DNA of 64,000 nt from Roseiarcus sp036488815 (GTDB lineage: Bacteria; Pseudomonadota; Alphaproteobacteria; Rhizobiales; Beijerinckiaceae): NCBI GenBank assembly GCA_036488815.1, contig DASXGX010000095.1, positions 62,001 to 126,000 of the forward strand, given 5' to 3'. The position numbers and the translations under genes are program-made. Under the pieces are notes generated by a model. The model saw only the letters and a list, made by a program, of their open reading frames with translations, was not told the DNA's origin and did no database searches. Positions 1-9,040 of the stretch are shown in pieces; the stretch's first letter is position 1; each line of letters opens with the position of its first letter.

Positions 1-1222
1 CGCCGATCAGGCAATCGCCCTTGAGCCAGCGCTTGCGGATGCGCGCATTGAGCACCGGCGACTCGAGACGCGGATTCGAGCCGATGATCATGATCGCGTC
101 GGCCTCTTCGATGCCGGCGACGGTCGAGTTGAAGAGATAGGAGGCGCGGCCGAATTTCGGATCGAGCTTCGAGCCGTCCTGGCGGCAATCGATGTTGGCG
201 ACGCCGAGCTTGGCCATCAGGCCCTTCAGCGCGAACATTTCTTCAACGCTCGCCAGATCGCCGGCGATCGCGCCGATGCGCGCAGCGTTGGTCGCCTTCA
301 CCTTGGCGGCGATCGCTGCGAAAGCCTGCTGCCAGGTCGCGGGACGCAGCCGGCCCTCGACGCGCACGTAGGGGCGGTCGAGGCGCTGCGTCTTCAATCC
401 GTCGACGACGTGGCGCGTCTTGTCGGAGATCCACTCCTCGTTCAGCGCCTCGTTGATGCGCGGAAGGATGCGGACGACTTCGCGGCCGCGCGAATCCACG
501 CGGATCGACGCGCCGAGCGCGTCCATCACGTCGACCGTCTCCGTCTTCACATATTCCCACGGACGGGCATGGAACTCGGTCGGCTTGGAGGTCAGCGCGC
601 CGACCGGGCAGAGATCGACGACGTTGCCCTGCAACTCGGAAGTCAGCGCGCGCTCGAGATAGCTGGTGATCTCCATGTCCTCGCCGCGGCCGATCGCGCC
701 GAGTTCGGGGACGCCCGCGACCTCCGTCGAGAAGCGCACACAGCGGGTGCACTGAATGCAGCGGTTCATCGACGTCTTGACGAGCGCGCCGATATACTTG
801 TCCTCGACCGCCCGCTTGTTCTCGGCGAAGCGCGACGAGTCGACGCCGTAGCCCATCGCCTGGTCTTGCAAGTCGCACTCGCCGCCCTGGTCGCAGATCG
901 GGCAGTCGAGCGGATGGTTGATGAGCAGGAACTCCATCACGCCCGCGCGCCCCTTGCGCACCATCGGCGAATTGGTCTCGACGACCGGCGGTTCGCCCTT
1001 CGGGCCGGGGCGCAGGTCCTTGACCGCCATCGCGCAGGACGCCGTCGGCTTGGGCGGACCGCCCTTCACCTCGACGAGGCACATGCGACAATTGCCGGCG
1101 ATGGACAGCCGCTCGTGGAAGCAGAAGCGCGGCACTTCGGCGCCGGCCTCTTCACAGGCTTGCAGAAGCGTGAACTCCGCAGGGACATCCAGCTCTTTGC
1201 CGTCGATGATGATCTTGGTCAT
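1..1222 (-). CDS. nuoG: NADH-quinone oxidoreductase subunit G, N-terminal part (cut by window edge)
   Basis: Peripheral-arm subunit of respiratory complex I that carries several iron-sulfur clusters passing electrons from NADH towards quinone. The visible 407 codons begin MTKIIIDGKELDVPAEFTLL, a [2Fe-2S] ferredoxin-like domain with Cys in FCFHERLSIAGNCRMC. Next comes the His/Cys [4Fe-4S] motif HPLDCPICDQGGEC, then a second [4Fe-4S] motif CIQCTRCVRF with DLCPVGAL, then the start of the molybdopterin-oxidoreductase-like domain. The 3' end lies left of the window. The start is ATG at 1222, five bases after the nuoF stop, so it is co-transcribed with nuoF. No damage is seen in the visible part. 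Confidence 0.97.
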   Translation of the reverse strand, partial: MTKIIIDGKELDVPAEFTLLQACEEAGAEVPRFCFHERLSIAGNCRMCLVEVKGGPPKPTASCAMAVKDLRPGPKGEPPVVETNSPMVRKGRAGVMEFLLINHPLDCPICDQGGECDLQDQAMGYGVDSSRFAENKRAVEDKYIGALVKTSMNRCIQCTRCVRFSTEVAGVPELGAIGRGEDMEITSYLERALTSELQGNVVDLCPVGALTSKPTEFHARPWEYVKTETVDVMDALGASIRVDSRGREVVRILPRINEALNEEWISDKTRHVVDGLKTQRLDRPYVRVEGRLRPATWQQAFAAIAAKVKATNAARIGAIAGDLASVEEMFALKGLMAKLGVANIDCRQDGSKLDPKFGRASYLFNSTVAGIEEADAIMIIGSNPRLESPVLNARIRKRWLKGDCLIG

Positions 1223-1227
1223 CGTCC

Positions 1228-2532
1228 CTACTCCGCCGCCATCCGCACAGGTTCGCTATGCGGATTGGCCGCGTACTGGTCAATGCGCTTTTCAATTTCA
1301 GGCCGGAAGTGCGCGATCAGGCCCTGAATCGGCCAGGCCGCCGCATCGCCGAGCGCGCAGATCGTGTGGCCCTCGACCTGCTTGGTCACGTCGAGCAGCA
1401 TGTCGATTTCGCGCTTCTGCGCGCGGCCTTCCGCCATGCGCGTCATCACGCGCCACATCCATCCCGTGCCTTCGCGGCACGGCGTGCACTGGCCGCAGCT
1501 CTCGTGCTTGTAGAAATACGACAGCCGGGCGATCGCGCGGATGATGTCGGTCGACTTGTCCATCACGATCACCGCGGCGGTGCCGAGGCCGGAGCGCAGC
1601 TTGCTGAGCGAGTCGAAATCCAGCGGACAATCGATGATCTGCTCGGCCGGCACCAGGCGCACCGACGAACCGCCAGGAATGACGGCGAGCAGATTGTCCC
1701 AACCGCCCCGCATGCCGCCGCAATGGCGGTCGATCAGCTCGCGGAACGGGATCGACATCGCCTCTTCGACGTTGCACGGCTTGTTGACGTGCCCGGAGAC
1801 GCAGAACAGCTTGGTGCCGACGTTGTTCGCCGCGCCGAAGCTCGAGAACCACGCCGCGCCGCGGCGCAGAATGGTCGGCGCAACCGCGATCGATTCGACG
1901 TTGTTGACCGTCGTCGGGCTGCCGTAGAGGCCCATATTGGCGGGGAACGGCGGCTTGAGGCGCGGCATGCCCTTCTTGCCTTCGAGCGATTCGAGCATCG
2001 CCGTCTCTTCGCCGCAGATATAAGCGCCGGCGCCGTGGTGGACATAGAGGTCGAACGGATAGCCGTGAATGTTGTCCTTGCCGATCAACTTGGCCTCATA
2101 GGCCTCGTCGACCGCAGCCTGCAGCCGCTCGCGCTCGAGAATGTATTCGCCGCGCACGTAGATATAGGCCGCGTGAGCGCCCATCGCGAAGGAGGCGAGC
2201 AGGCAGCCTTCGACCAGCGTGTGCGGATCGTTGCGCAGAATTTCGCGGTCCTTGCAGGTGCCCGGCTCCGACTCGTCGGCGTTGACGACGAGATAGTGCG
2301 GCCGCTTCGGATCGACGGTCTTGGGCATGAACGACCATTTGAGGCCAGTCGGAAAACCGGCCCCGCCGCGCCCGCGCAAGCCCGACGCCTTCATCTCGTT
2401 GACGATCCAGTCGCGCCCCTTGTCGATCAGCGCCTTGGTGCCGTCCCAGCCGCCGCGCGCCCGCGCCCCCTTGAGGCTGCGATCGCCGAGCCCGTAGAGG
2501 TTGGTGAAGATGCGGTCCTTGTCCTCAAGCAT
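1228..2532 (-). CDS. nuoF: NADH-quinone oxidoreductase subunit F (NADH/FMN-binding)
   Basis: The 434-aa complex I subunit that oxidises NADH through FMN and holds the N3 [4Fe-4S] cluster. The glycine-rich FMN/NADH segment RGRGGAGFPTG is present near residue 55. The cluster ligands ESCGQCTPCREG and the later Cys in HTICALG lie towards the C-terminus. Length is normal for the family. It sits 18 bases after nuoE and 5 bases before nuoG, in the usual E-F-G order. Antisense open frames over this gene are composition artefacts of the high GC content. Confidence 0.98.
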   Translation of the reverse strand: MLEDKDRIFTNLYGLGDRSLKGARARGGWDGTKALIDKGRDWIVNEMKASGLRGRGGAGFPTGLKWSFMPKTVDPKRPHYLVVNADESEPGTCKDREILRNDPHTLVEGCLLASFAMGAHAAYIYVRGEYILERERLQAAVDEAYEAKLIGKDNIHGYPFDLYVHHGAGAYICGEETAMLESLEGKKGMPRLKPPFPANMGLYGSPTTVNNVESIAVAPTILRRGAAWFSSFGAANNVGTKLFCVSGHVNKPCNVEEAMSIPFRELIDRHCGGMRGGWDNLLAVIPGGSSVRLVPAEQIIDCPLDFDSLSKLRSGLGTAAVIVMDKSTDIIRAIARLSYFYKHESCGQCTPCREGTGWMWRVMTRMAEGRAQKREIDMLLDVTKQVEGHTICALGDAAAWPIQGLIAHFRPEIEKRIDQYAANPHSEPVRMAAE

Positions 2533-2550
2533 CGCTGGTCTTTCCCGTCT

Positions 2551-3195
2551 TCACGCTTTGACCGGCGCGACCGCCGGCCCGCTCTTGCCGTCGACGCCGT
2601 AAAGCGTCGTCAGCGCGGTGAGGCCGCCCGTCGGCTCCGAGGAAACGCGCCCGATCTGCGAACCCTTCTCGACCGGCCGTCCGGCGGCGAGGTCGTCGAG
2701 CAGCTTGGCGAAGTTTTCCGGCGTCAGGTCTTCGTAATAGTCGTCGTTGATCTGCACCATCGGCGCGTTGCAGCAGGCGCCGAGGCACTCGACCTCGATC
2801 CAGGAGAACTTACCGTTGGCGGAGACGTGCTTTTCCGGGCCGATGCGCGACTTGCAGACCTCGCGGATCGCCTCGGCGCCGCGCAGCATGCAAGGCGTCG
2901 TGCCGCAGAGCTGCACGTAATGGCGCCCGACCGGCTCCAGATTGAACATGGTGTAGAAAGTCGCGACCTCGAGCGCGCGGATGTAGGGCATGTCGAGCAT
3001 GTCGGCGACCTTCTCGATCGCCGGCCGCGGCAGCCAGTAGCTGTTTTGCTTCTGGGCGCGCCAGAGCAACGCAATGATCGCCGACGCCTGCCGGCCCGGC
3101 GGATATTTGGCGATCTCCTTCTCCGCCCACGCCTTGTTTTCAGGCGTGAACTCGAAGCTCTCGGGCTGGACTTCGGCGAGTCGACGAACAGACAT
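2551..3195 (-). CDS. nuoE: NADH-quinone oxidoreductase subunit E (24-kDa type)
   Basis: Thioredoxin-fold [2Fe-2S] subunit of the NADH-dehydrogenase module, 214 aa. The four cluster cysteines are visible in GTTPCMLRG with an upstream Cys (QLCGTTPC) and in CLGACCNAPM. The protein is longer than the roughly 170-aa enterobacterial form because of a C-terminal tail after the Fe-S domain, rich in Gly, Pro, Lys and Val; such tails are common in alphaproteobacteria. The start ATG at 3195 is preceded by GAGGAAC at good spacing. Between it and the upstream nuoD lies a palindromic repeat (3225-3400). Confidence 0.97.
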   Translation of the reverse strand: MSVRRLAEVQPESFEFTPENKAWAEKEIAKYPPGRQASAIIALLWRAQKQNSYWLPRPAIEKVADMLDMPYIRALEVATFYTMFNLEPVGRHYVQLCGTTPCMLRGAEAIREVCKSRIGPEKHVSANGKFSWIEVECLGACCNAPMVQINDDYYEDLTPENFAKLLDDLAAGRPVEKGSQIGRVSSEPTGGLTALTTLYGVDGKSGPAVAPVKA

Positions 3196-3224
3196 AGTTC
3201 AGAAGTTCCTCGTTTGCGCGAAGC

Positions 3225-3400
3225 GCGCGCTGCCCCCTCTCCCCTTGCGGGAGAAGGTGTCGGCGAAGCCGACGCGCACGAATGCTCCGCATTCGCCTTG
3301 GCATGAGGGGTCGCGCCGGTAGGCGCGCCGTGCGAGGCGCTGACGCGCCGACCCCTCACCCCTAGCCCCTCTCCCGCAAGGGGAGAGGGGAACTCGTTCG
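3225..3400. repeat. Dispersed palindromic repeat, family B, between nuoD and nuoE
   Basis: About 175 bp with outer inverted arms, CCCCTCTCCCCTTGCGGGAG on the left and CTCCCGCAAGGGGAGAGGGG on the right, and inner palindromes (AATGCTCCGCATT; a GGCGCGCC-rich part). A related copy follows ftsK at 61432-61530 and shares the CTCCCGCAAGGGGAGA arm, the GACCCCTCACCC block and the AAGGCGAATGCG-AGCATTC inner hairpin. The element is non-coding and can fold as RNA inside the nuo transcript. Confidence 0.8.
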
Positions 3401-3419
3401 TCCGCCCGATTTACGGCGC

Positions 3420-4622
3420 TCATCGGTCGACCTCGCCGAACACGATGTCGAGCGAGCCCAGGATCGCGGCGACGTCCGCCAGCATGTGCTTGCGGCACAT
3501 GAAATCCATCGCCTGCAAATGCGCAAAGCCCGGCGCGCGCAGCTTCACGCGATAGGGTTTGTTGGAGCCGTCCGACACGAGATAGACGCCGAACTCGCCC
3601 TTGGGCGCCTCGACCGCCGCATAGACCTCGCCGGCGGGAACCTTGTAGCCCTCGGTGTAGAGCTTGAAGTGGTGGATCAGCGCCTCCATCGAGCGCTTCA
3701 TGTCGCTGCGCTTGGGCGGCACCACCTTGCCGTCGTCGTTGCTGACGGGGCCGCCGCCGTTCGCCGAATTCAGCTTCTCGCAGCACTGCACCATGATCTT
3801 GATGGACTGGCGCATCTCTTCCATGCGGATCAGATAGCGGTCGTAGTTGTCGCCGTTCTTGCCGACCGGGATGTCGAAATCCATCTCCTCGTAGCACTCG
3901 TAGGGCTGCGACTTGCGCAGGTCCCACGCCGCTCCCGAGCCGCGCACCATGACGCCCGAGAAGCCCCAGGCGAAGGCGTCGGCGAGGCTGACGACGCCGA
4001 TGTCGACGTTGCGCTGCTTGAAGATGCGGTTGCCGGTCAGCAGCGCCTCGAGATCGTCGCACACCTTGAGGAAGGGCGCGCAGAAGGCGTGAATGTCGTC
4101 GACGAGCTTGGTCGGGATGTCCTGGTGGACGCCGCCGGGGCGGAAATAGGCGGCGTGCATGCGCGCCCCGCTCGCCCGCTCATAGAACACCATCAGCTTC
4201 TCGCGCTCCTCGAAGCCCCACAGCGGCGGGGTGAGCGCGCCGACGTCCATCGCCTGCGTCGTGACATTCAGGATATGCGACAAGAGACGGCCGATCTCGG
4301 AATAGAGGACCCGGATGAGCTGCCCGCGGCGCGGCACTTCGAGGCCGAGCAGGCGCTCGACGGCCAGGGCGTAAGCGTGCTCCTGGTTCATTGGCGCGAC
4401 GTAATCGAGCCGGTCGAGATAGGGCACGTTCTGCAGATAGGTGCGCGCCTCCATCAGCTTCTCGGTGCCGCGATGCAGCAGTCCGATATGCGGATCGACG
4501 CGCTCGACCACTTCGCCGTCGAGTTCCAGCACGAGCCGCAACACGCCGTGCGCCGCCGGATGCTGCGGCCCGAAGTTGATCGAGAAGTTGCGGAGGTTGG
4601 TTTCGGTCATGCTCGGACTCAT
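3420..4622 (-). CDS. nuoD: NADH-quinone oxidoreductase subunit D (49-kDa type)
   Basis: The 400-aa complex I subunit related to the large subunit of NiFe hydrogenases; with NuoB it forms the quinone-binding cavity. The family opening NFGPQHPAAHGVLRLVLELD is present, as is HIGLLHRGTEKLME, and the protein ends in the characteristic FGEVDR. The annotated ATG at 4622 gives MSPSMTETNLRNF; the internal ATG at 4610 (MTETNLRNF) is equally plausible, since neither has a strong ribosome site. It follows nuoC after 143 bp of sequence in which I see no gene. Confidence 0.97.
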   Translation of the reverse strand: MSPSMTETNLRNFSINFGPQHPAAHGVLRLVLELDGEVVERVDPHIGLLHRGTEKLMEARTYLQNVPYLDRLDYVAPMNQEHAYALAVERLLGLEVPRRGQLIRVLYSEIGRLLSHILNVTTQAMDVGALTPPLWGFEEREKLMVFYERASGARMHAAYFRPGGVHQDIPTKLVDDIHAFCAPFLKVCDDLEALLTGNRIFKQRNVDIGVVSLADAFAWGFSGVMVRGSGAAWDLRKSQPYECYEEMDFDIPVGKNGDNYDRYLIRMEEMRQSIKIMVQCCEKLNSANGGGPVSNDDGKVVPPKRSDMKRSMEALIHHFKLYTEGYKVPAGEVYAAVEAPKGEFGVYLVSDGSNKPYRVKLRAPGFAHLQAMDFMCRKHMLADVAAILGSLDIVFGEVDR

Positions 4623-4765
4623 TCAAAATCTGCGCGCGCTCAGGCGGAGCGCAAGCGGCGCTCGGACAGCGAATAGGCTCCCGCCAACAGCAAGCGTGTC
4701 TCCAATTGCCTCGACGAACCCTGCAGCATCCGCTGGCCCCTCCCGCGGCGCGCGATCCGTCGCCC

Positions 4766-5359
4766 CTACTTCGCCTTCTCGTCTCCGGGCAGCGGCGCGC
4801 CCTCCCACGGGCTGAGAAAGTCGAACTGCCGGAATTCCTGATTCAGCCGCACCGCTTCGTAGCGCACGCGCTTTTCTTCATCGTCGTAGCGAACCTCGAC
4901 GAACCCCGTCATCGGGAAGTCCTTGCGGAGCGGGTGGCCGTCGAAGCCGTAGTCGGTGAGAATGCGGCGCAGATCCGGATGGCCGTCGAACAGCACGCCG
5001 AAGAGATCGTAGACCTCGCGCTCGTACCAATTGGCGGCGGGAAAGACGGAGATCGTCGAGGGAACCGGCGTCTCCTCGTCGGTCTCGATCTTCACCCGGA
5101 TGCGCTGATTGAGCTTGGGCGACAGCAGTTGATAGACGATCTCGAACCGCTTCTCGCGATCGGGATAGTCGGCCGCAGTGAGATCGGTGAAGCACACGAA
5201 CTGGCAGCCGGCGTCATCGCGCAGGAAGGTCAGCGCTTCGACGATGCGCGCAGCCTCGACGATCAGCGTCAATTCGCCGAACGCAGGGTTCGCGCCACGG
5301 ACGACGCCGGGCAGAGCGGCGACAGCCTTTTCGCCGATAGATTTCAACGCTTCGTCCAT
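4766..5359 (-). CDS. nuoC: NADH-quinone oxidoreductase subunit C (30-kDa type)
   Basis: The 197-aa connecting subunit of the complex I peripheral arm. The family signature EREVYDLFGVLFDGHPDLRR is present, followed by GFDGHPLRKDFPMTGFVEVR, which matches the usual C-terminal block. It is a stand-alone NuoC, not fused to NuoD as in enterobacteria. The start at 5359 has AGAGGA a few bases upstream. The roughly 150 bp to nuoB contain a degenerate, GC-rich palindromic stretch. Confidence 0.97.
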   Translation of the reverse strand: MDEALKSIGEKAVAALPGVVRGANPAFGELTLIVEAARIVEALTFLRDDAGCQFVCFTDLTAADYPDREKRFEIVYQLLSPKLNQRIRVKIETDEETPVPSTISVFPAANWYEREVYDLFGVLFDGHPDLRRILTDYGFDGHPLRKDFPMTGFVEVRYDDEEKRVRYEAVRLNQEFRQFDFLSPWEGAPLPGDEKAK

Positions 5360-5384
5360 CCCATCCTCTTTTCGCCACTCCCCT

Positions 5385-5500
5385 TGCGGAAGCAGCGCTG
5401 GCGCGAAGTGATTCCCGACGAGGACCGCCCGCGACCCGGGGCCCTCATCCGACGCGCTGCGCCGTCCTTTTCCCGCACGGCGCGTGGAGCGCCTAAAGCC
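5385..5500. repeat. Degenerate palindromic sequence between nuoB and nuoC
   Basis: The nuoC-nuoB gap opens with CTCCCCTTGCGGAAG, ends with CTTTTCCCGCACGG, and has GACCCGGGGCCCTCATC between, which resembles a decayed copy of the 3225-3400 repeat. No open frame or RNA gene is visible. Assignment to the repeat family rests on the arms only. Confidence 0.4.
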
Positions 5501-5510
5501 AGGAGAGGCT

Positions 5511-6086
5511 TCACCTTTCGATCGTTCCGGTGCGCCGGATCTTCTTCTGCAGCATCAAGACGCCGTAGAGGAGCGCTTCAGCGGTCGGCGGACAGCCGGG
5601 CACGTAGATGTCGACCGGAACGATCCGGTCGCAGCCGCGCACCACCGAATAGGAATAATGATAGTAGCCGCCGCCGTTGGCGCAGGAGCCCATCGAGATC
5701 ACGTACCGCGGCTCCGGCATCTGATCGTAAACCTTGCGCAGCGCCGGCGCCATCTTGTTGGTGAGCGTGCCCGCAACGATCATGACGTCCGACTGGCGTG
5801 GACTGCCGCGCGGCGCAAAGCCGAACCGTTCGACGTCGTAACGCGGCATCGAAAGCTGCATCATCTCGACGGCGCAGCAGGCGAGGCCGAAAGTCATCCA
5901 CATCAGCGAGCCGGTGCGCGCCCATTGGATGAGGTCTTCGGTCGAGGTGACGATGAATCCTTTATCCGCCAAGCGGTCGTTCATCGCGCCGAAGAACGGA
6001 TCGTCGGCGCCGACCGGCTTGCCGGTTGAAGGATCGAGAATGCCGCGCGGGGCCGGCGCGACGAGCGGACCAGCGTTCAGTCCCAT
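5511..6086 (-). CDS. nuoB: NADH-quinone oxidoreductase subunit B (20-kDa type, N2 cluster)
   Basis: Holds the terminal [4Fe-4S] cluster N2 next to the quinone site. The tandem cysteines are in FGLACCAVEMM and the other ligands in SMGSCANGGGYYHYS and VDIYVPGCPPTAEALLYG. I chose the ATG at 6086 (MGLNAGPLVAPAPRG, 191 aa) because AAGGGGGC lies just upstream and the start overlaps the nuoA stop; the longer form from 6107 lacks a ribosome site and would overlap nuoA by 31 bases. It has an N-terminal extension relative to the core family, as is usual in alphaproteobacteria. Confidence 0.97.
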   Translation of the reverse strand: MGLNAGPLVAPAPRGILDPSTGKPVGADDPFFGAMNDRLADKGFIVTSTEDLIQWARTGSLMWMTFGLACCAVEMMQLSMPRYDVERFGFAPRGSPRQSDVMIVAGTLTNKMAPALRKVYDQMPEPRYVISMGSCANGGGYYHYSYSVVRGCDRIVPVDIYVPGCPPTAEALLYGVLMLQKKIRRTGTIER

Positions 6087-6442
6087 TCCAGCGCCCCCTT
6101 GTTCCATTCGTACACGAAACCGATCGTGAGCACCGCGAGGAACAGGATCATCGACCAGAACCCGAACGCGCCGATGTCATGGAACGCGACCGCCCATGGG
6201 AAGAGAAAAGCGACCTCGAGATCGAAGATGATGAACAGCAACGAAACGAGGTAGAAGCGCACGTCGAACTTCATGCGCGCGTCGTCGAACGGATTGAAAC
6301 CGCACTCGTAGGCCGAGAGCTTCTCGGGATCCGGATTTTTGTAAGCGACAATGAAAGGCGCAACCAGCAGGGCGACGCCGATGAGCGCCGACAGCCCGAT
6401 GAATATGACGAGCGGCAGATAATCTGAGATCAGACTCGGCAC
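6077..6442 (-). CDS. nuoA: NADH-quinone oxidoreductase subunit A
   Basis: A 121-aa membrane subunit with three transmembrane helices (about residues 8-30, 60-82 and 90-111). The conserved loop KLSAYECGFNPFDDARMKFD contains the Cys and acidic residues that face the quinone cavity, and FDLEVAFLFPWA marks the second helix. It is the first gene of the nuo operon in this window; transcription should start in the 600-bp gap to its right. Confidence 0.97.
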   Translation of the reverse strand: MPSLISDYLPLVIFIGLSALIGVALLVAPFIVAYKNPDPEKLSAYECGFNPFDDARMKFDVRFYLVSLLFIIFDLEVAFLFPWAVAFHDIGAFGFWSMILFLAVLTIGFVYEWNKGALEWD

Positions 6443-7056
6443 AAAGCCTCCGCTGGGTGTGATCGGCCTGCGGCGAATGACCGCATTGCGCTACGACCTG
6501 TTTCGAGCGCTGCGCAGGCCTATCGCAGCGCAACGCACGGCGCAAGACGAAACGCGCCTAAGACACGCAATTCGCGTACAAAAACGGCCCTTCCCGGCCC
6601 GCTCGCCTCAGGCCGTGGAAACCGCTGAATTGTAAGAGAAAACGATCTCGGAAAATCGCGGCGGGAACGCGGTCTGCTGCGGCGTATCCGGAGTGACAGA
6701 AACTTCGCTCTGTAAACCCGCATCGCCCAACGAAGGATTGAAGGAACGATTCGGCAAAAACATCAACACCCTGTGCGATGGAGTTGAATCGGCGCATCTT
6801 CCCGGCCGGACGACGGAGCTGCCCCGATTCGGCGCCGCAACAATCGGCGGCGGATCCGGCGACGGGAGCGCCGCTGCGACAACCGCGCGGATCATGACCT
6901 CCCCGACGGCTCGCTGGACAGGCCTCCTCTCGCCGCCTCCAGGGTGGGCGGCGGGGCCGCAAAGCACCGCGAAAAGCGGCTCGGCGCGGCCTACTTCCGG
7001 CTCGGCCAACCATCACGGATCGGATTTTTGGGAGTGTATCTAAGCCATTGAAAAAA
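6443..7056. other. Intergenic region upstream of nuoA
   Basis: About 610 bp with no convincing gene. Open frames here have no recognisable domain and partly read through the tRNA. The region should hold the nuoA promoter on the minus strand, but I could not pick a -35/-10 pair with confidence. Confidence 0.6.
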
Positions 7057-7133
<77 letters not shown>

Positions 7134-7203
7134 GTGGGGTGGGTGAGCGGATAAAACACGTCGCAACCCAAGTCAAGCGCGATGCGACATCGACGACAAA
7201 CTT

Positions 7204-7947
7204 TCACATTCGCGGCTGAGCGAGCCGCCAACGCGCGATTTCCGCCCGGCTGAGGAGATGCAGCACGCCTGGAGTCAGCGACTCGGCGCGCCGAATCAGG
7301 GCCGGGTCGACCCCCATTCGCGCAGTGTATTGGGCGAGCATCGCGACCAGGCTGGGGTCGGCGAGCGTCCGCCGGCCAGAGTCCGGCCCCGCCCCTTCCT
7401 CGATGACCGACATCCGGTGCAGCCCGACCCGGCTCACGCTGGGCACGACGCGGCGCGAGGCGCCGATCAGCGCATAGACGCAGGCCGACAGGCATCGCCC
7501 TGAGACAGCGCCGGTCCGGCCGTCCACCGAGGCGTAACCGGCGACGATCGCCGCGACGTGCAGCGCGCGAAAGGCGCTGCCGAGTTCCATCGAGGCGACG
7601 ACGTTGCCGCCGGGCGAATTGAGCAAGATCACGCTGCGCAGCCCCGGCGAGGAGGCGATCTGCCGCGTGAAGTCGATAAAGGTCTGGGGCGTGTCTTCTT
7701 CGATTACCCCGTCGGCGACGATCACCTCGGGACAGCGGGACCCGCAGATGGGGGAATCGAGCGGGGCGGTGCGGAAGGTCATCGGGTCCTGCTGCGCCCA
7801 TGCCCCGCCCGGCGCGATCAGCAGCAGAGCCGCGCCGGCCGCCACGAGCGCGCGTCTCAATCCCCTGCCCGCGCAGAGTTCGGCGCTGAGTCCGGCACGG
7901 AAGCCGATCCGTCCCGGGAAAAGGGAGAAAACCCGGCCTAAGTCCAT
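7204..7947 (-). CDS. Exported ClpP-like serine protease-related protein
   Basis: A 247-aa protein with the ClpP/crotonase-like fold seen in small periplasmic proteins of Hyphomicrobiales. The core motifs are LLNSPGGNVVASMELG, which forms the oxyanion loop, and GRCLSACVYALIGASRR, where SAC aligns with the nucleophile region. The start at 7947 (MDLGRVFSLFPG) is followed by a long N-region and a hydrophobic stretch ALVAAGAALLLIAPGGAWA ending in an AWA-like cleavage site. The longer open frame to 8223 runs into a palindromic repeat and is not real. Whether it cleaves peptides is unknown; two cysteines flank the putative nucleophile. Confidence 0.75.
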   Translation of the reverse strand: MDLGRVFSLFPGRIGFRAGLSAELCAGRGLRRALVAAGAALLLIAPGGAWAQQDPMTFRTAPLDSPICGSRCPEVIVADGVIEEDTPQTFIDFTRQIASSPGLRSVILLNSPGGNVVASMELGSAFRALHVAAIVAGYASVDGRTGAVSGRCLSACVYALIGASRRVVPSVSRVGLHRMSVIEEGAGPDSGRRTLADPSLVAMLAQYTARMGVDPALIRRAESLTPGVLHLLSRAEIARWRLAQPRM

Positions 7948-8104
7948 GGAAATCCTCAAAGCGAAGCGCAGCGAGTCCAGGCACGTTCCGAAAACGTTCC
8001 CCCCAATCTGGGGCGAAACTGGGGCGAAAGGAAAGGAGCTCGGGCAAGCGTGCGGACGAGGCCGAAAGGCGGCAAGGCCGAAAGAGTCGAGCGAGGGCTC
8101 TTCC

Positions 8105-8255
8105 GCTACAACGCTTTGCTTTTTGTTGACGCACACACAGCCCGTCACCCCCGCGAAAAGCGGGGGTCCAGATAGCAGGCCTCGCCCTCGACTCCTGGAT
8201 GCCCGCTTTCGCGGGCATGACAAGTGGATTCCGGAGAGGCCGCTTCCACCAAAAT
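8105..8255. repeat. Dispersed palindromic repeat, family A, copy 1
   Basis: Two opposed hairpins: GTCACCCCCGCGAAAAGCGG on the left and the GGATGCCCGCTTTCGCGGGC type on the right, each flanked by GTCA/TGAC. An outer arm CTTTGCTTTTTGTTGAC lies at about 8113-8130. Matching hairpins and a matching outer arm occur at 9138-9240 and, inverted, at 53970-54100. Translation of such copies gives the familiar 'MPAKAGIQ' string that contaminates gene models. Confidence 0.85.
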
Positions 8256-8336
8256 GCGGAGCGCTCTAAGACGGCGCTCCCCTGGGTGCGCCGCAACCCG
8301 CGCATCTCGAGGCGCGCGGCGCTTTTGACATTTCTA

Positions 8337-8412
8337 TGGTGGGCGGTGACGGGCTCGAACCGCCGACCCTCTCGGTGTAAACGAGATGCTCTACCGACTG
8401 AGCTAACCGCCC
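8337..8412 (-). tRNA. tRNA-Val (TAC)
   Basis: A 76-nt cloverleaf starting GGGCGGTTAGCTCAG. The anticodon loop TTTACAC gives anticodon TAC, the T-arm is CGGTTCGAGCC, the discriminator is A, and CCA is encoded at 8337-8339. The acceptor stem GGGCGGT pairs perfectly. Confidence 0.96.
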
Positions 8413-8494
8413 ATAGGTTTTTTCGCGCGCGAGCCTACACAGTCGCGCGTTCGAGGCCAAGCCTCGAACGGTCAAGCCTGATCGGCCTCTCAAC

Positions 8495-8518
8495 AAAAAG
8501 GGCGGCTGCGAGCCGCCC
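8495..8518 (-). terminator. Rho-independent terminator of the HU gene
   Basis: On the minus strand an 8-bp GC stem (GGGCGGCT / AGCCGCCC, 3-nt loop) is followed directly by TTTTT. It lies about 25 bases past the HU stop codon. Confidence 0.85.
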
Positions 8519-8541
8519 CTTGCAACGACTGGCTCGGGGCT

Positions 8542-8835
8542 TTACGCCTTCTTGACGGTCTTCTTGTTCAGGCTCGCCTTGAGGGCGGCGCCCGCCTTGA
8601 ACCGCGCGTTCTTCGAGGCCGCAATCTTGATCTCTTTGCCGGTCGCGGGATTGCGGCCCTTGCCGGCGGCCCGCTCGCGCACCGAGAACGTGCCGAACCC
8701 GACGAGGCGAACCTCGTCACCCTTCTTGAGCGACTTCGCAATGCCGTCGAGGATCGCTTCCAGCGCCGCCGCCGCGCTCACCTTGGTCAATTCGGCTTCT
8801 TTGGCGATGTGCTCGACGAGCTCGAGTTTGTTCAT
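8542..8835 (-). CDS. hup: DNA-binding protein HU
   Basis: A 97-aa nucleoid protein that bends DNA. It opens MNKLELVEHIAKEAELTK, has the core VRLVGFGTFSVRERAAGKGR, and the DNA-intercalating arm with NPATGKEI and the RNP-type residues. The Lys-rich tail ASLNKKTVKKA is normal. It lies downstream of lon in the order seen across Hyphomicrobiales but has its own terminator, and a terminator-like hairpin (9041-9076) separates it from lon, so it is probably transcribed alone. Confidence 0.98.
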   Translation of the reverse strand: MNKLELVEHIAKEAELTKVSAAAALEAILDGIAKSLKKGDEVRLVGFGTFSVRERAAGKGRNPATGKEIKIAASKNARFKAGAALKASLNKKTVKKA

Positions 8836-9040
8836 GTGGCCTCTCCTATGCCTTTTTCGACGTGATCGCGACGTCGCGCGCTATCTCCCGTCCAATCTGC
8901 GGAAGCTGGCCGTCGCCCGCCCCGACGAATCGACGCTCGAGGTGCGTTTCATTGCTCGCCAATTGGCCGCGGAAAAGCAAGGCTTTCCGGGCGCCGCCAC
9001 ACAAAAATCGAGCGTTTCCCTGGGTTTTAGGGCGCTCCGA

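Noticed and set aside
1258..3306. Plus-strand 682-codon open frame opposite nuoF and nuoE
   Set aside because: It is the antisense of two well-conserved complex I genes; high-GC codon bias keeps the opposite strand open.
6693..7043. Plus-strand open frame of 116 codons in the nuoA upstream region
   Set aside because: No family resemblance, no ribosome site and ordinary intergenic composition; a start amid a promoter region is not enough to call a gene.
7204..8223. Longer form (339 aa) of the ClpP-like exported protein starting at 8223
   Set aside because: The extra N-terminus is a translation of the family-A palindromic repeat, and a proper signal peptide begins only after the ATG at 7947.
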